Shown: piece after piece, positions 6,559 through 13,733 of the stretch
Layout of the letters: the number at the start of each line of letters is the position of its first letter
Position numbering within the stretch: the first letter of the stretch is position 1
Assembly: GCA_964564905.1 (NCBI GenBank)
Contig: CAZMCI010000025.1
Location: 1 to 15,600, forward strand
Direction of reading: 5' to 3'
DNA: 15,600 nucleotides
Origin: B75-G9 sp964564905
GTDB lineage: Archaea > Hadarchaeota > Hadarchaeia > Hadarchaeales > Hadarchaeaceae
Program-made: the position numbers and the translations under genes
Notes under the pieces: generated by a model
The model's input: only the letters and a program-made list of their open reading frames with translations
What the model was told of the DNA's origin: nothing
Databases searched by the model: none

Positions 6559-7794
6559 TCAACTGTACAGCTGTGCCTCAACCGTCGTACCCACATCAAA
6601 GCCTTCCACATCCCCAGGCACGATCACAAATCCGTCTGCTTGGGTCATTGAACTCAGGATGCTGGAGCCGGTCACCCGAATCGGCTCTGCTAGGAGTTTG
6701 CCAGAGTCCCCCCATATGCGCACGCGCACGACATCTACCCGGCCCAGACTCGACGGGATCTTGCGCACGAGTTTCACCTTGACCTTCAAAGAATCCCAGT
6801 CTGGAGGCAGGTGTTGCATCACCCAGAGCGCTGGCCTGACAAGCATGTCGAACGCCACCAACGAAGCGACTGGGAACCCGGCGAGACAGAATACTGGTTT
6901 TCCATTTACAACCCCAAAGGCCGAGGGACCTCCGGGACGCATGGCAACCCCATGAAACATCAAATCTCCTACCTCGGCCACTACCTCTGGAGCAAGATCA
7001 TGCTCGCCCACCGAGCTCCCCCCCGAAATTATGATCACATCATGCTTCATGGCTCTTTGAATGGTCTGACGCAACGTCTCGGGCTCATCGGATACGATCC
7101 CCAACCTCTCCGCTGTTCCTCCACAGCTCGTCACCTTGGCCGCCAAAGAGTAACTGTTAACGTCCATGATCTGAGCCGTGTTCAGCCGTGTTCCAGGGGG
7201 TTTCAGTTCGGATCCCGTGGATATGATAGCAACGTTGGGCCTCCGAAAGACCCTAACCCTAAGACGGCTGATGGATGCCAGCATGCCGATGTCCTCAGGC
7301 CTGAGCCGACGCCCCTGCCTAAGCACAGTTTCTCCAGCCCGGACATCCTCCCCCTTAGCTGAGATGTTTTTTCCAGGGGTGAGAGATGTCAGTGCCAAAA
7401 TGTGGTTCTTTACTGGCTTCGCGTATTCTGCCATCAAGACGGCATCGGCTCCTCTTGGTATGGGGGATCCGGTCATCAGCCTGACGGCCTCACCTTTACG
7501 AATGCGAAGTTCCGATTTCGACCCGGGCTTCCCCGTGCCCACCACGCGCAACTTTTTTGGGTTTGTCGAGGTCGCTCCAAAGGTGTCGGCGGCTTTGACG
7601 GCGTAACCGTCCACCGCTGAGCGGTCGAACGGCGGGATGTCCACCTTCGAAACCACATCTTCAGCCAGTACATGACCGAGAGCACGAGAAAACGGAACGG
7701 ACTCCTTCTCCAACGCTCTTAGATGGGAAAAGATCGTCCTCAGTGCGTCATCTAAACTAACGCGTTTCGGAAAACCGCACATTCTCACAGCCAT
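6559..7794 (-). CDS. moeA: Molybdopterin molybdenumtransferase MoeA
   Basis: MoeA inserts molybdate (or tungstate in many archaea) into adenylylated molybdopterin. The 411-residue protein shows the conserved blocks in order: PPFDRSAVDGYA (54-65), TGSPIPRGADAV (108-119), STGSEL (192-197), the MoaB/MogA-like catalytic block SGGSSVGEHD (257-266), and GFPVASLVAFDMLVRPAL in domain III. The C-terminal domain IV is present. The length is normal. The frame opens at 7809, but the ATG at 7792-7794 lies just after the moaB stop and is favoured; an ATG at 7782 (MCGFPKRV) is also possible. It is the last gene of moaC-moaB-moeA. Only one moeA is present here, whereas many archaea have two (Mo and W forms), so metal specificity cannot be read. 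Confidence 0.95.
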   Translation of the reverse strand: MAVRMCGFPKRVSLDDALRTIFSHLRALEKESVPFSRALGHVLAEDVVSKVDIPPFDRSAVDGYAVKAADTFGATSTNPKKLRVVGTGKPGSKSELRIRKGEAVRLMTGSPIPRGADAVLMAEYAKPVKNHILALTSLTPGKNISAKGEDVRAGETVLRQGRRLRPEDIGMLASISRLRVRVFRRPNVAIISTGSELKPPGTRLNTAQIMDVNSYSLAAKVTSCGGTAERLGIVSDEPETLRQTIQRAMKHDVIIISGGSSVGEHDLAPEVVAEVGDLMFHGVAMRPGGPSAFGVVNGKPVFCLAGFPVASLVAFDMLVRPALWVMQHLPPDWDSLKVKVKLVRKIPSSLGRVDVVRVRIWGDSGKLLAEPIRVTGSSILSSMTQADGFVIVPGDVEGFDVGTTVEAQLYS

Positions 7795-7795
7795 T

Positions 7796-8311
7796 TTACT
7801 CACGTGCATGTTTGACGATATGGGCGAGTTCAGGTAAGATAAGCCCGGCTGCTACTTCCACCGCGTTGGGGGCCCCGGGAAGACAGAAAACCGGTTTCCG
7901 TTTGATGGTTCCGGCTGAGGCTCTGGTGAGTAGGGCTGGAGTACCCACCTTTTCATACCCCACCCTGCGTAAGGCCTCGCCGAAACCGGGGAGCTCTTTT
8001 TCGAACATGGGCTGTACGGTCTCGATTGTTATGTCACGCCTTGTTATCCCGGTGCCCCCGGTGATCACCACGGCATCAATTTTTTCGTCATCGAGAAATC
8101 GGTTCAATTCGTTTTGGATCATCTCGGCATCGTCAGGCACTATCCGCCTTGTGACCAGATGGCCGGCTTCACGGCTTCTGGCCTCAAATATCTTTCCAGA
8201 AACGTCCTCATCGCGCCCCTCGCTCGCCGCAGCTGCACGTTTGTCACTTACCACGAGCACAGCCACACCCAATCGTTTGGGTGCCTCCCTACGATGTTCC
8301 GATATGTTCAA
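7796..8311 (-). CDS. moaB: Molybdenum cofactor biosynthesis protein MoaB/Mog family
   Basis: The 171-residue protein is a MoaB/MogA-type molybdopterin adenylyltransferase, which adenylylates molybdopterin before metal insertion by MoeA. Visible motifs are the Rossmann-like start LGVAVLVVSDKRA, the loop EGRDEDVSG (31-39), VPDD (58-61), the pterin-binding block TGGTGITRRD (84-93) and, near the end, LPGAPNAVEVA, which binds the cofactor. In archaea MoaB rather than MogA does this reaction. Its ATG overlaps the moaC stop as ATGA (8308-8311), and its stop lies next to the moeA start, so translation of the three enzymes is coupled. Confidence 0.94.
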   Translation of the reverse strand: MNISEHRREAPKRLGVAVLVVSDKRAAAASEGRDEDVSGKIFEARSREAGHLVTRRIVPDDAEMIQNELNRFLDDEKIDAVVITGGTGITRRDITIETVQPMFEKELPGFGEALRRVGYEKVGTPALLTRASAGTIKRKPVFCLPGAPNAVEVAAGLILPELAHIVKHARE

Positions 8312-8742
8312 CCTTTCACCTTCTTCAAGACACGGATCTCCTCTATGGATGTGGTGGGGTATTGTCCGGCTTTATCCTTTTCCAAAGCCTTGACCATGTC
8401 CCATATCGTCAGCAACGCCCCTGCGACCCCAGCAAGCGCTTCCATCTCCACCCCTGTCTTTCCAACGCTTTTGACCTCAACCACCACCCCGATGCCCTCC
8501 TTCCTCACTTTGAACTTGACATCTGCACCGGTAATGGAAATCGGGTGGGCGAGGGGGATAAGCTTGGGGGTATCCTTTATCGCCATTATCGCTGCGGTCT
8601 GGGCCACGGCAAAAACGTCGCCCTTTGGAATCCTGCCTTTCACCACCTTCTCCAGCGTTTCGCGTTTTAGCCGGATGAACCCACTCGCCCTCGCGACCCT
8701 CGAAGTGAGGGGTTTCCGGCCTATATCCACCATTTGGACCAT
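8308..8742 (-). CDS. moaC: Cyclic pyranopterin monophosphate synthase MoaC
   Basis: MoaC converts the MoaA product (3',8-cyclo-dihydro-GTP) to cyclic pyranopterin monophosphate in the first stage of molybdopterin synthesis. The 144 residues contain KGDVFAVAQTAAIMAIK (40-56), LIPLAHPI with catalytic His66, the GVEMEAL block (Glu99, Met100, Glu101), and TIWDMVKA with Asp115 and Lys118, all matching the active-site set known from E. coli MoaC. One difference is Ala65 directly before His66, where most family members have Cys (PLCHP). A GTGGGCAC segment before the ATG at 8742 can be the ribosome-binding site; an ATG at 8733 is an alternative. moaA, the partner enzyme, is not in the window. It is about 50 bases downstream of the winged-helix gene on the same strand. 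Confidence 0.94.
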   Translation of the reverse strand: MVQMVDIGRKPLTSRVARASGFIRLKRETLEKVVKGRIPKGDVFAVAQTAAIMAIKDTPKLIPLAHPISITGADVKFKVRKEGIGVVVEVKSVGKTGVEMEALAGVAGALLTIWDMVKALEKDKAGQYPTTSIEEIRVLKKVKG

Positions 8743-8792
8743 GTGCCCACGCTAAAGCCTCTCGCCGTGCCAATAAAAAATCAGGGGGTTGT

Positions 8793-9068
8793 TCAGTAGT
8801 ACATCAGATTCCGCTGATGTTCTTCAATGTGAGTCCAAACGTGCGTCTTTCCGAGTTTAGTACGCCTCACGCGCCCCGCGTTTTCCAGATCTCTCAAGAC
8901 ACGGTTGACTTCCCCAAGTTTCCATCCCAGCACCCTGGCGATATCCCGAGCGCTGAGCAAACTGTGGCGTCTTAGGATAAACTCTATCACTTCGTACCGC
9001 AGGTTTGTCTCCCAGTTTTCTTCCTCCTCTTCATCTTCCTCTTCGATGTACATTGGAAGTTCTCTCAT
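8793..9068 (-). CDS. Small acidic winged-helix (HTH) protein, possible regulator
   Basis: A 91-residue protein with a strongly acidic N-terminal tail (residues 9-20, mostly Glu and Asp) and a winged-helix domain at about 22-80. The helix-turn-helix reads SARDIARVLGWKLGEVNRVLRDLENAGRV, followed by a basic wing RRTKLGKTHVWTHIEEHQ. This is the size and pattern of small archaeal MarR/ArsR-like transcription factors. No metal-binding cysteines are present. AGGTG seven bases before the ATG supports the start. The gene lies directly upstream of moaC-moaB-moeA on the same strand, so control of cofactor synthesis is a reasonable guess but no more than that. An 18-base inverted repeat (9113-9130) just upstream could be its operator. 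Confidence 0.78.
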   Translation of the reverse strand: MRELPMYIEEEDEEEEENWETNLRYEVIEFILRRHSLLSARDIARVLGWKLGEVNRVLRDLENAGRVRRTKLGKTHVWTHIEEHQRNLMYY

Positions 9069-9112
9069 ATCAACACCTGTATAGGATAACTTCCTTATCG
9101 TTCAAAAAACTT

Positions 9113-9130
9113 ATGCCGCGATATCGGCAT
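9113..9130. terminator. Inverted repeat ATGCCG-6-CGGCAT: terminator or operator
   Basis: Perfect six-base arms (9113-9118 and 9125-9130) flank CGATAT. On the - strand it follows the RHH gene stop by two bases and is followed by AAG and a run of six T, so it looks like a hairpin terminator for the RHH gene. It also sits just upstream of a CATAAG box in front of the winged-helix gene, where an operator would be expected. The sequence does not decide between these. Confidence 0.5.
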
Positions 9131-9132
9131 TT

Positions 9133-9669
9133 TCATTTGTTTATCTTCACCCGAAGCTTTGTTATATCCTCTTTTATGGATACATCGAATCCCATTTCCG
9201 ACAGGGTGTCGAAGATCAGCTCCTTGATAAACCTCTTGCTGAGGCTCGAGTTGAGGATCAACGTATATTCACCTTCGGGTCCCTTGCTCATCTTATAAAA
9301 ATTACATGCCTCAAGTCTCTTCAGATAATCCTCTGGATCGGAAATAACCCTCGACAGCTGTTCAGCGTGAGATTTGGCCACTTTTTTCCCATCTGCATAA
9401 AACATCTCTTTTTTGCCGGATGCCTCTATGTGCTTCAAAAAAAGCAGCCAGTGATCTATATCCAGTATTACATGTTCGCCCTTGTCGAGCAAACTAGACC
9501 AAATTTTCATGACCTCGAAATCCTTGTCGGATCCCTTGTTCTGCGAGAAGAACTTTAAGGCCGCCCGGACAAGAGCGCTGTAAGATATCCCCATCTCCTT
9601 GGACAGTTTTTTCAGGATATTTTCCGTCTCATCATCCAAAGCTATTGTAATTCTGGTGGGGTTGGGCAT
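9133..9669 (-). CDS. Ribbon-helix-helix (CopG/NikR-type) protein with unrecognised C-terminal domain
   Basis: A 178-residue protein starting MPNPTRITIALDDETENI. Residues 5-45 form a ribbon-helix-helix DNA-binding domain: strand TRITIAL, helix ENILKKLSKEMG, turn, helix YSALVRAALKFFS. The remaining 130 residues are mixed alpha/beta (GEHVILDIDHWLLFLKHIE, then YTLILNSSLSKRFIKELIFDTL, then the final strand KLRVKINK). I do not recognise them; a ligand-sensing or dimerisation role is inference. The frame can be extended to a TTG at 9711, but the ATG at 9667-9669 starts at the RHH strand and has a TATA element 27 bases upstream, so it is preferred and probably leaderless. It is a single gene with its own promoter. 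Confidence 0.82.
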   Translation of the reverse strand: MPNPTRITIALDDETENILKKLSKEMGISYSALVRAALKFFSQNKGSDKDFEVMKIWSSLLDKGEHVILDIDHWLLFLKHIEASGKKEMFYADGKKVAKSHAEQLSRVISDPEDYLKRLEACNFYKMSKGPEGEYTLILNSSLSKRFIKELIFDTLSEMGFDVSIKEDITKLRVKINK

Positions 9670-9693
9670 ATCTATAAAACGCTGCTTTTTCGA

Positions 9694-9699
9694 GTATAA
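9694..9699 (-). promoter_or_regulatory. TATA element of the RHH gene
   Basis: TTATAC on the - strand ends 24 bases before the ATG at 9669 and is centred near -27, which places the transcript start on the ATG. There is no Shine-Dalgarno before this ATG, in line with a leaderless message. Confidence 0.5.
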
Positions 9700-9755
9700 G
9701 AACTCTTCCAAGGGTCAGCTCCAACATCCCCACCTATTTCTGGGCTAGACCTCTT

Positions 9756-11297
9756 CTACTCCCATTCAATGGTGGCCGGAGGCTTGTGGGTTATGTCGTA
9801 AACCACGCGATTGACCTCTGGTATCTCGTTCGTCAGCTTGGTGGAGATCCTCTCCAAAAGTGCGTGGGGGAGCTTTGCGTAGCTGGCAGTCATGCCATCC
9901 GTGCTCTCAACAGCTCGAATGACAATGGTGTACCCGTACGCCCTTGAATCACCTTTTACACCTGTGGACTTGGTACTCAAAAGCGCGGCGAAATATTGCC
10001 AGAGTTTCTTTCCTCCGGACCATCCTTCGAGTTCCTTTCTCACTATCTCATCTGCACGTTTGAGTATCTCCAACTTTTTTTCCGTTACTTCTCCGACTAT
10101 ACGTATCGCGAGCCCCGGCCCGGGAAAAGGCTGTCTTTCCACTATCTTCCTCGGAACCCCGAGGATCCTCGCGACTTTACGCACCTCGTCCTTGTACAGA
10201 TCCCTAAGCGGCTCCACTACCTTCTTGAATTTGATGTTGAGAGGAAGCCCGCCCACGTTGTGATGGGTCTTTATTTTTTCTGAATGCGCCCTGATCCCTG
10301 ACTCAATCCTGTCTGGATAAATCGTCCCTTGAATTAAATAATCCGCTTTGATCTTCGCCGCCGTCTTCTCAAACGTTCGTATAAATTCCTCTCCGATTAT
10401 CCTCCTCTTGCGTTCGGGGTCCGTCACCCCTCTGAGTTTACCGATGAACCGTTTACGCTCGTCCAAGCAGATGAAATTCAAGTTAAATTTTGAAAACGTC
10501 TTTTTGATTTCCTCAGGCTCCCCCTTTCTCATAAACCCGTGATCGACGAACACCGCGGTCAGTTTCTTTCCGATGGCTTTTGCTGCCAGCACCGCGGCGG
10601 TACTGGAATCAACCCCTCCGCTGAGAGCTATTATACACCTTCCGTCACCCACCTCATCTCTGATCTCCTTCACGCTCCTAGAGACGAAGCTCTCGGGAGT
10701 CCACGTGGGCCTACATCTGCATATGTCAAAAACGAAGTTTCTCAGCAACCGCCGCCCCCTGAGGGTGTGGATGACCTCCGGGTGCCACTGAACTCCGTAG
10801 ATATGTTTTCTTCTGTGCCGAAACGCTGCGATCGGACAATTTTTAGTGCGGGCTAAGATCTCGAAATCAGTTGGTAGACGCAATACCGTATCTCCATGAC
10901 TCATCCATACTTTTTCAATTTTCCCATGATTTTTCAGTATCCCTACTCTTTTTTCCACCACTGCCTCCGTTACACCGTATTCCATTCTTTTAGCACGCTT
11001 TACTTTTCCACCCGAATAGTAGGCGATGAGTTGATGTCCATAACATATCCCCAAAATTGGGATTCCCAGCTCCAAAATTTTCTTATCACATCGGGGGGCG
11101 CCTTTTGTATAAATGCTGGAAGGCCCCCCCGTGAGGATTATTCCCTTCACTGAATATTCTCCTGACTCCGCTATTTCTTCCGGTTTGATCTCGGGTTGAA
11201 CTATTTTGGCGTAGACGTTCTTTTCTCTTATCCGTCTCATTAGGAGATGAGAATACTGACTCCCAAAATCCAATATCAACACGAGATCTTTTTTCAT
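9756..11297 (-). CDS. guaA: GMP synthase (glutamine-hydrolysing), single chain
   Basis: GuaA converts XMP to GMP using ATP and ammonia from glutamine, the last step of guanine nucleotide synthesis. The 513 residues hold a class I glutamine amidotransferase domain (residues about 5-190) with the triad Cys85 (GICYGHQL), His172 and Glu174 (QWHPE), then an ATP pyrophosphatase domain with P-loop SGGVDSS (226-232). The C-terminal dimerisation domain ends in the conserved PPATIEWE. All key residues are present. Many euryarchaea encode the two halves as separate genes; here they are fused. The ATG at 11295-11297 is preceded by GGGATGAACC, and TTTATGAA (11331-11338) on the - strand is a possible TATA box. 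It is divergent from the FMN glutamate synthase gene. Confidence 0.96.
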   Translation of the reverse strand: MKKDLVLILDFGSQYSHLLMRRIREKNVYAKIVQPEIKPEEIAESGEYSVKGIILTGGPSSIYTKGAPRCDKKILELGIPILGICYGHQLIAYYSGGKVKRAKRMEYGVTEAVVEKRVGILKNHGKIEKVWMSHGDTVLRLPTDFEILARTKNCPIAAFRHRRKHIYGVQWHPEVIHTLRGRRLLRNFVFDICRCRPTWTPESFVSRSVKEIRDEVGDGRCIIALSGGVDSSTAAVLAAKAIGKKLTAVFVDHGFMRKGEPEEIKKTFSKFNLNFICLDERKRFIGKLRGVTDPERKRRIIGEEFIRTFEKTAAKIKADYLIQGTIYPDRIESGIRAHSEKIKTHHNVGGLPLNIKFKKVVEPLRDLYKDEVRKVARILGVPRKIVERQPFPGPGLAIRIVGEVTEKKLEILKRADEIVRKELEGWSGGKKLWQYFAALLSTKSTGVKGDSRAYGYTIVIRAVESTDGMTASYAKLPHALLERISTKLTNEIPEVNRVVYDITHKPPATIEWE

Positions 11298-11490
11298 GGT
11301 TCATCCCGTATTACAATCACTACAAGCTTTTTCATAAAGATATGGTAAGATCAAGCCGCGCGCGATCATGCTTTCCTCCCGAGGATTAAATTTTCAAAAT
11401 TTTTGATATCGCTGAAACAGGATATGAATTTTTAATAACTAATTTTATAAAGAGAGGTGAGACGATTAGAAAGAAGCTGAAAGTGGTAAC
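11298..11490. promoter_or_regulatory. Divergent promoter region, guaA / glutamate synthase-domain gene
   Basis: This 193-base AT-rich spacer serves two divergent genes. TTTTATAA (11443-11450) on the + strand is a good TATA box that would start transcription near 11472. TTTATGAA (11331-11338) on the - strand would serve guaA with a start near 11309. Between them lie a GC-rich patch (CCGCGCGCG flanked by GATC on both sides, about 11349-11367) and AT tracts such as CAAAATTTTTGATATC, which could hold operators. No coding potential was seen. Confidence 0.5.
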
Positions 11491-13089
11491 ATGACTGAAA
11501 GGGTGACAAGAAACTCTTCGTATCTGAATGCGATGTCCACCACTGGAACCAGGACAAGGGTCAAAGATGTCAGCCCGACAAGTGGGATGTGTCCCATCTG
11601 TATCAAAGAATGTCCCGTACTTTGTGAGGTAGGCCTATCTGCTTTTCGAGGACGTGAAGTTTTGTATCCTCTCCCTGCACAGTTTGGTAAAAGCACTGCT
11701 GCGTCCCTGAAGGATTATGGTCTGGATTGGTCTCATTTCAACATAATTGCTCGCCTCAGAGGAGCAAAAGGAATAGAAGCGAATCCGGATGTCGCAACAT
11801 TTCCAAATGTGAACATTGAAACCAGGATAGGAGGAATTTCGCTCAAGGTCCCCATAATAAATGGAGCATTCGGTTCGACATTTGTAGCAAGGGACAACTG
11901 GGAGGGACTGGCTGTTGGTTCCGCCCTAAGCGGAACAATTCTGGTGATTGGAGAAAACGTGTGCGGGGTTGATAAGGAAGCTGTCATCACAAATAACAAG
12001 ATAACCAAATCCCCAGATATGGAATACCGCGTGAAGACATTCAGGAATTTCTGGGATGGAAAATACGGCGGAGTGGCCATCCAAACTAACGTTGAGGATC
12101 AAAGGCTTGGAGTAGATGTCTATGCCATATCCAAACTGGAAACGGATGTCCTCGAGAGAAAGTGGGGCCAAGGCGCAAAAGCGATAGGCGGTGAGATAAG
12201 AATTAGTGATCTCGATAGGGCCATAACACTAAAGAAGAGAGGATATATAGTTATTCCAGATCCGGAAGACAAGACGGTCCAAGAAGCCTTCAAATCCGGA
12301 ATTATCAAAAGCTTCGAGCGCCACAGCAGGGTTGGCATGCCCGCCGAAAGGGACTTTGTGGAGGATATAGAGTGGCTCAGGGACCAGGGAGCAAAGCACG
12401 TGGCACTAAAAACAGGAGCTTACGGGCCAGAAGACGTCGCTTGGACGATGAAAGTGGCATCCGAAGCCAAAGTTGATTATGTGACTTTTGATGGTGCTGG
12501 TGGCGGAACCGGAATGAGTCCGGTCCCCATGATGAACGAGATGAGCACCCCGACGATTTATCTCGAAGCTCAAATCCTGAAATGTGTGCAACTGTTGAAA
12601 AAGAAAGGAAAACACGTCCCGGATTTGAGTATGGCCGGCGGTTTCGTGAACGAGACCCAGATATTCAAGTCTATTGCGATGAGCAACTTCGGAGACGGTC
12701 CCGCGATCAAGGCCATCACGATGGCCAGGGCCCCACTTACAGCCGTGATGAAAGCAACGTATTTCGTGGAACTTGCAAAAGAAAACAAGCTACCCCGGGA
12801 TTTTGCCAACACCTACGGAGCTGACCCCAAAAAATTCTTCGCCTGCCTGCCCGAACTCAGGGAAATGTACAGGGACAGGGAGCTTCCTCTACCGGCGGTG
12901 GGTCTCTACACGTATCTCGTCGACAGGATCGGCGTTGGGTTGAAGCAACTTATGGCCGGATGCAGAAAATGGAAGATCGAGCTGTTGAGCAGGGAAGATC
13001 TCATGTCCCTCTCCCAAAGGGCTGAGGAGGTCACAGGGATACCAACGCCAGACCACGCCGCCGACGGTATTCTGGAACAAATCCTATAA
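11491..13089 (+). CDS. FMN-binding glutamate synthase domain protein (GltB central domain family)
   Basis: A 532-residue protein of the archaeal FMN-dependent glutamate synthase family (COG0069-like), corresponding to the central TIM-barrel of bacterial GltB. The core is seen from IGGISLKVPII through ERKWGQGAKAIGGEIRI, ALKTGAY, VTFDGAGGGTGMSPVPM and AGGFVNETQIFKSIAMSNFGDG to GVGLKQLMAGCRKW. The N-terminal part carries Cys34, 37, 41 and 45 (CPICIKECPVLC), which could bind an iron-sulfur cluster. The glutaminase domain and C-terminal GXGXG domain of full GltB are absent, so ammonia or electrons must come from other proteins. TTTTATAA upstream and GTGGTAAC before the ATG support this start. It is followed after 51 bases by hisH and hisF on the same strand. 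Confidence 0.88.
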   Translation: MTERVTRNSSYLNAMSTTGTRTRVKDVSPTSGMCPICIKECPVLCEVGLSAFRGREVLYPLPAQFGKSTAASLKDYGLDWSHFNIIARLRGAKGIEANPDVATFPNVNIETRIGGISLKVPIINGAFGSTFVARDNWEGLAVGSALSGTILVIGENVCGVDKEAVITNNKITKSPDMEYRVKTFRNFWDGKYGGVAIQTNVEDQRLGVDVYAISKLETDVLERKWGQGAKAIGGEIRISDLDRAITLKKRGYIVIPDPEDKTVQEAFKSGIIKSFERHSRVGMPAERDFVEDIEWLRDQGAKHVALKTGAYGPEDVAWTMKVASEAKVDYVTFDGAGGGTGMSPVPMMNEMSTPTIYLEAQILKCVQLLKKKGKHVPDLSMAGGFVNETQIFKSIAMSNFGDGPAIKAITMARAPLTAVMKATYFVELAKENKLPRDFANTYGADPKKFFACLPELREMYRDRELPLPAVGLYTYLVDRIGVGLKQLMAGCRKWKIELLSREDLMSLSQRAEEVTGIPTPDHAADGILEQIL

Positions 13090-13140
13090 ATGAGGGATTT
13101 TGTTTTTAGGCGCTGAAGACAAACAAATAGCGCGGGACAC
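13090..13140 (+). promoter_or_regulatory. Spacer with T-run, small hairpin and possible TATA before hisH
   Basis: The 51 bases contain GATTTTGTTTTTAGG, which could be a T-run terminator for the upstream gene or a weak TATA box (GTTTTTAGG, 13102-13110, about 26 bases before 13132). A hairpin with arms GCGCT and AGCGC (13110-13114 and 13129-13133) follows. No clear Shine-Dalgarno is seen before the hisH ATG. Confidence 0.35.
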
Positions 13141-13731
13141 ATGAAACTCGCAGTAGTAGATTACGGGATGGGAAACATAAAAAGCGTCTGCAACGCTTTC
13201 GCATACCTGGGGGCGAAACCAGTCGTTGCAGACACTCCATCAAAACTCAATGCGGATAAAATTGTCATCCCCGGCGTTGGGTCATTTGGGGAGGGGGTGA
13301 AAAATTTGGCTCCATTTATCCCAAAAATCAGAAACGCAGTGAGCTCCGGAATGCCCGTATTGGGCATATGCCTCGGCCTGCACATGCTTTTAGAGGTTTC
13401 CGAAGAATCGCCAGAAGCACGGGGAATGGGCTTAATAAAGGGCGGGGTGAAAAAACTTCAAACCCGTATGAGACTTCCCCACATGGGATGGAACTCCATC
13501 CGAATTAAAAAAAAGAGGTGCCCCCTGTTCAGAGGGATAAACGAAGGTCACGTTTATTTTGTTCACACGTATCACCCCGTGCCCAAGGAGGACGTGGTGG
13601 CTGCCACAGCGCGTTACGGGTGTGAGGTCAATGCGGCGGTTTGGAAGGACAACCTGTACGGAACTCAGTTCCACCCCGAAAAGAGCGGAAAAATCGGGTT
13701 GAGGCTCCTGGAGAACTTTCTGGAGTTGTGA
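13141..13731 (+). CDS. hisH: Imidazole glycerol phosphate synthase, glutaminase subunit HisH
   Basis: HisH hydrolyses glutamine and passes ammonia to HisF in histidine synthesis. The 196-residue protein is a class I amidotransferase of normal length: VVDYGMGNIKSV near the start, the oxyanion loop PGVGSFGEG (44-52), nucleophile Cys77 in GICLGLHML, the PHMGWN segment, YFVHTYHP and the His178-Glu180 pair in FHPEKSG. All catalytic residues are present. It overlaps or touches hisF, whose start lies around its stop codon, so the two subunits are translationally coupled. No other his genes are visible. Confidence 0.96.
   Translation: MKLAVVDYGMGNIKSVCNAFAYLGAKPVVADTPSKLNADKIVIPGVGSFGEGVKNLAPFIPKIRNAVSSGMPVLGICLGLHMLLEVSEESPEARGMGLIKGGVKKLQTRMRLPHMGWNSIRIKKKRCPLFRGINEGHVYFVHTYHPVPKEDVVAATARYGCEVNAAVWKDNLYGTQFHPEKSGKIGLRLLENFLEL
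13722..13725 (+). promoter_or_regulatory. GGAG deciding the hisF start
   Basis: GGAG at the end of hisH lies eight bases before the TTG at 13734. It is only two bases from the alternative GTG at 13728, so spacing favours the TTG. Confidence 0.5.
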
Positions 13732-13733
13732 AC

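Noticed and set aside
13641..13733. Upstream extension of hisF into hisH
   Set aside because: The extra residues have no family counterpart, and the KRIIPCLD start fits the TTG at 13734 with a proper Shine-Dalgarno.
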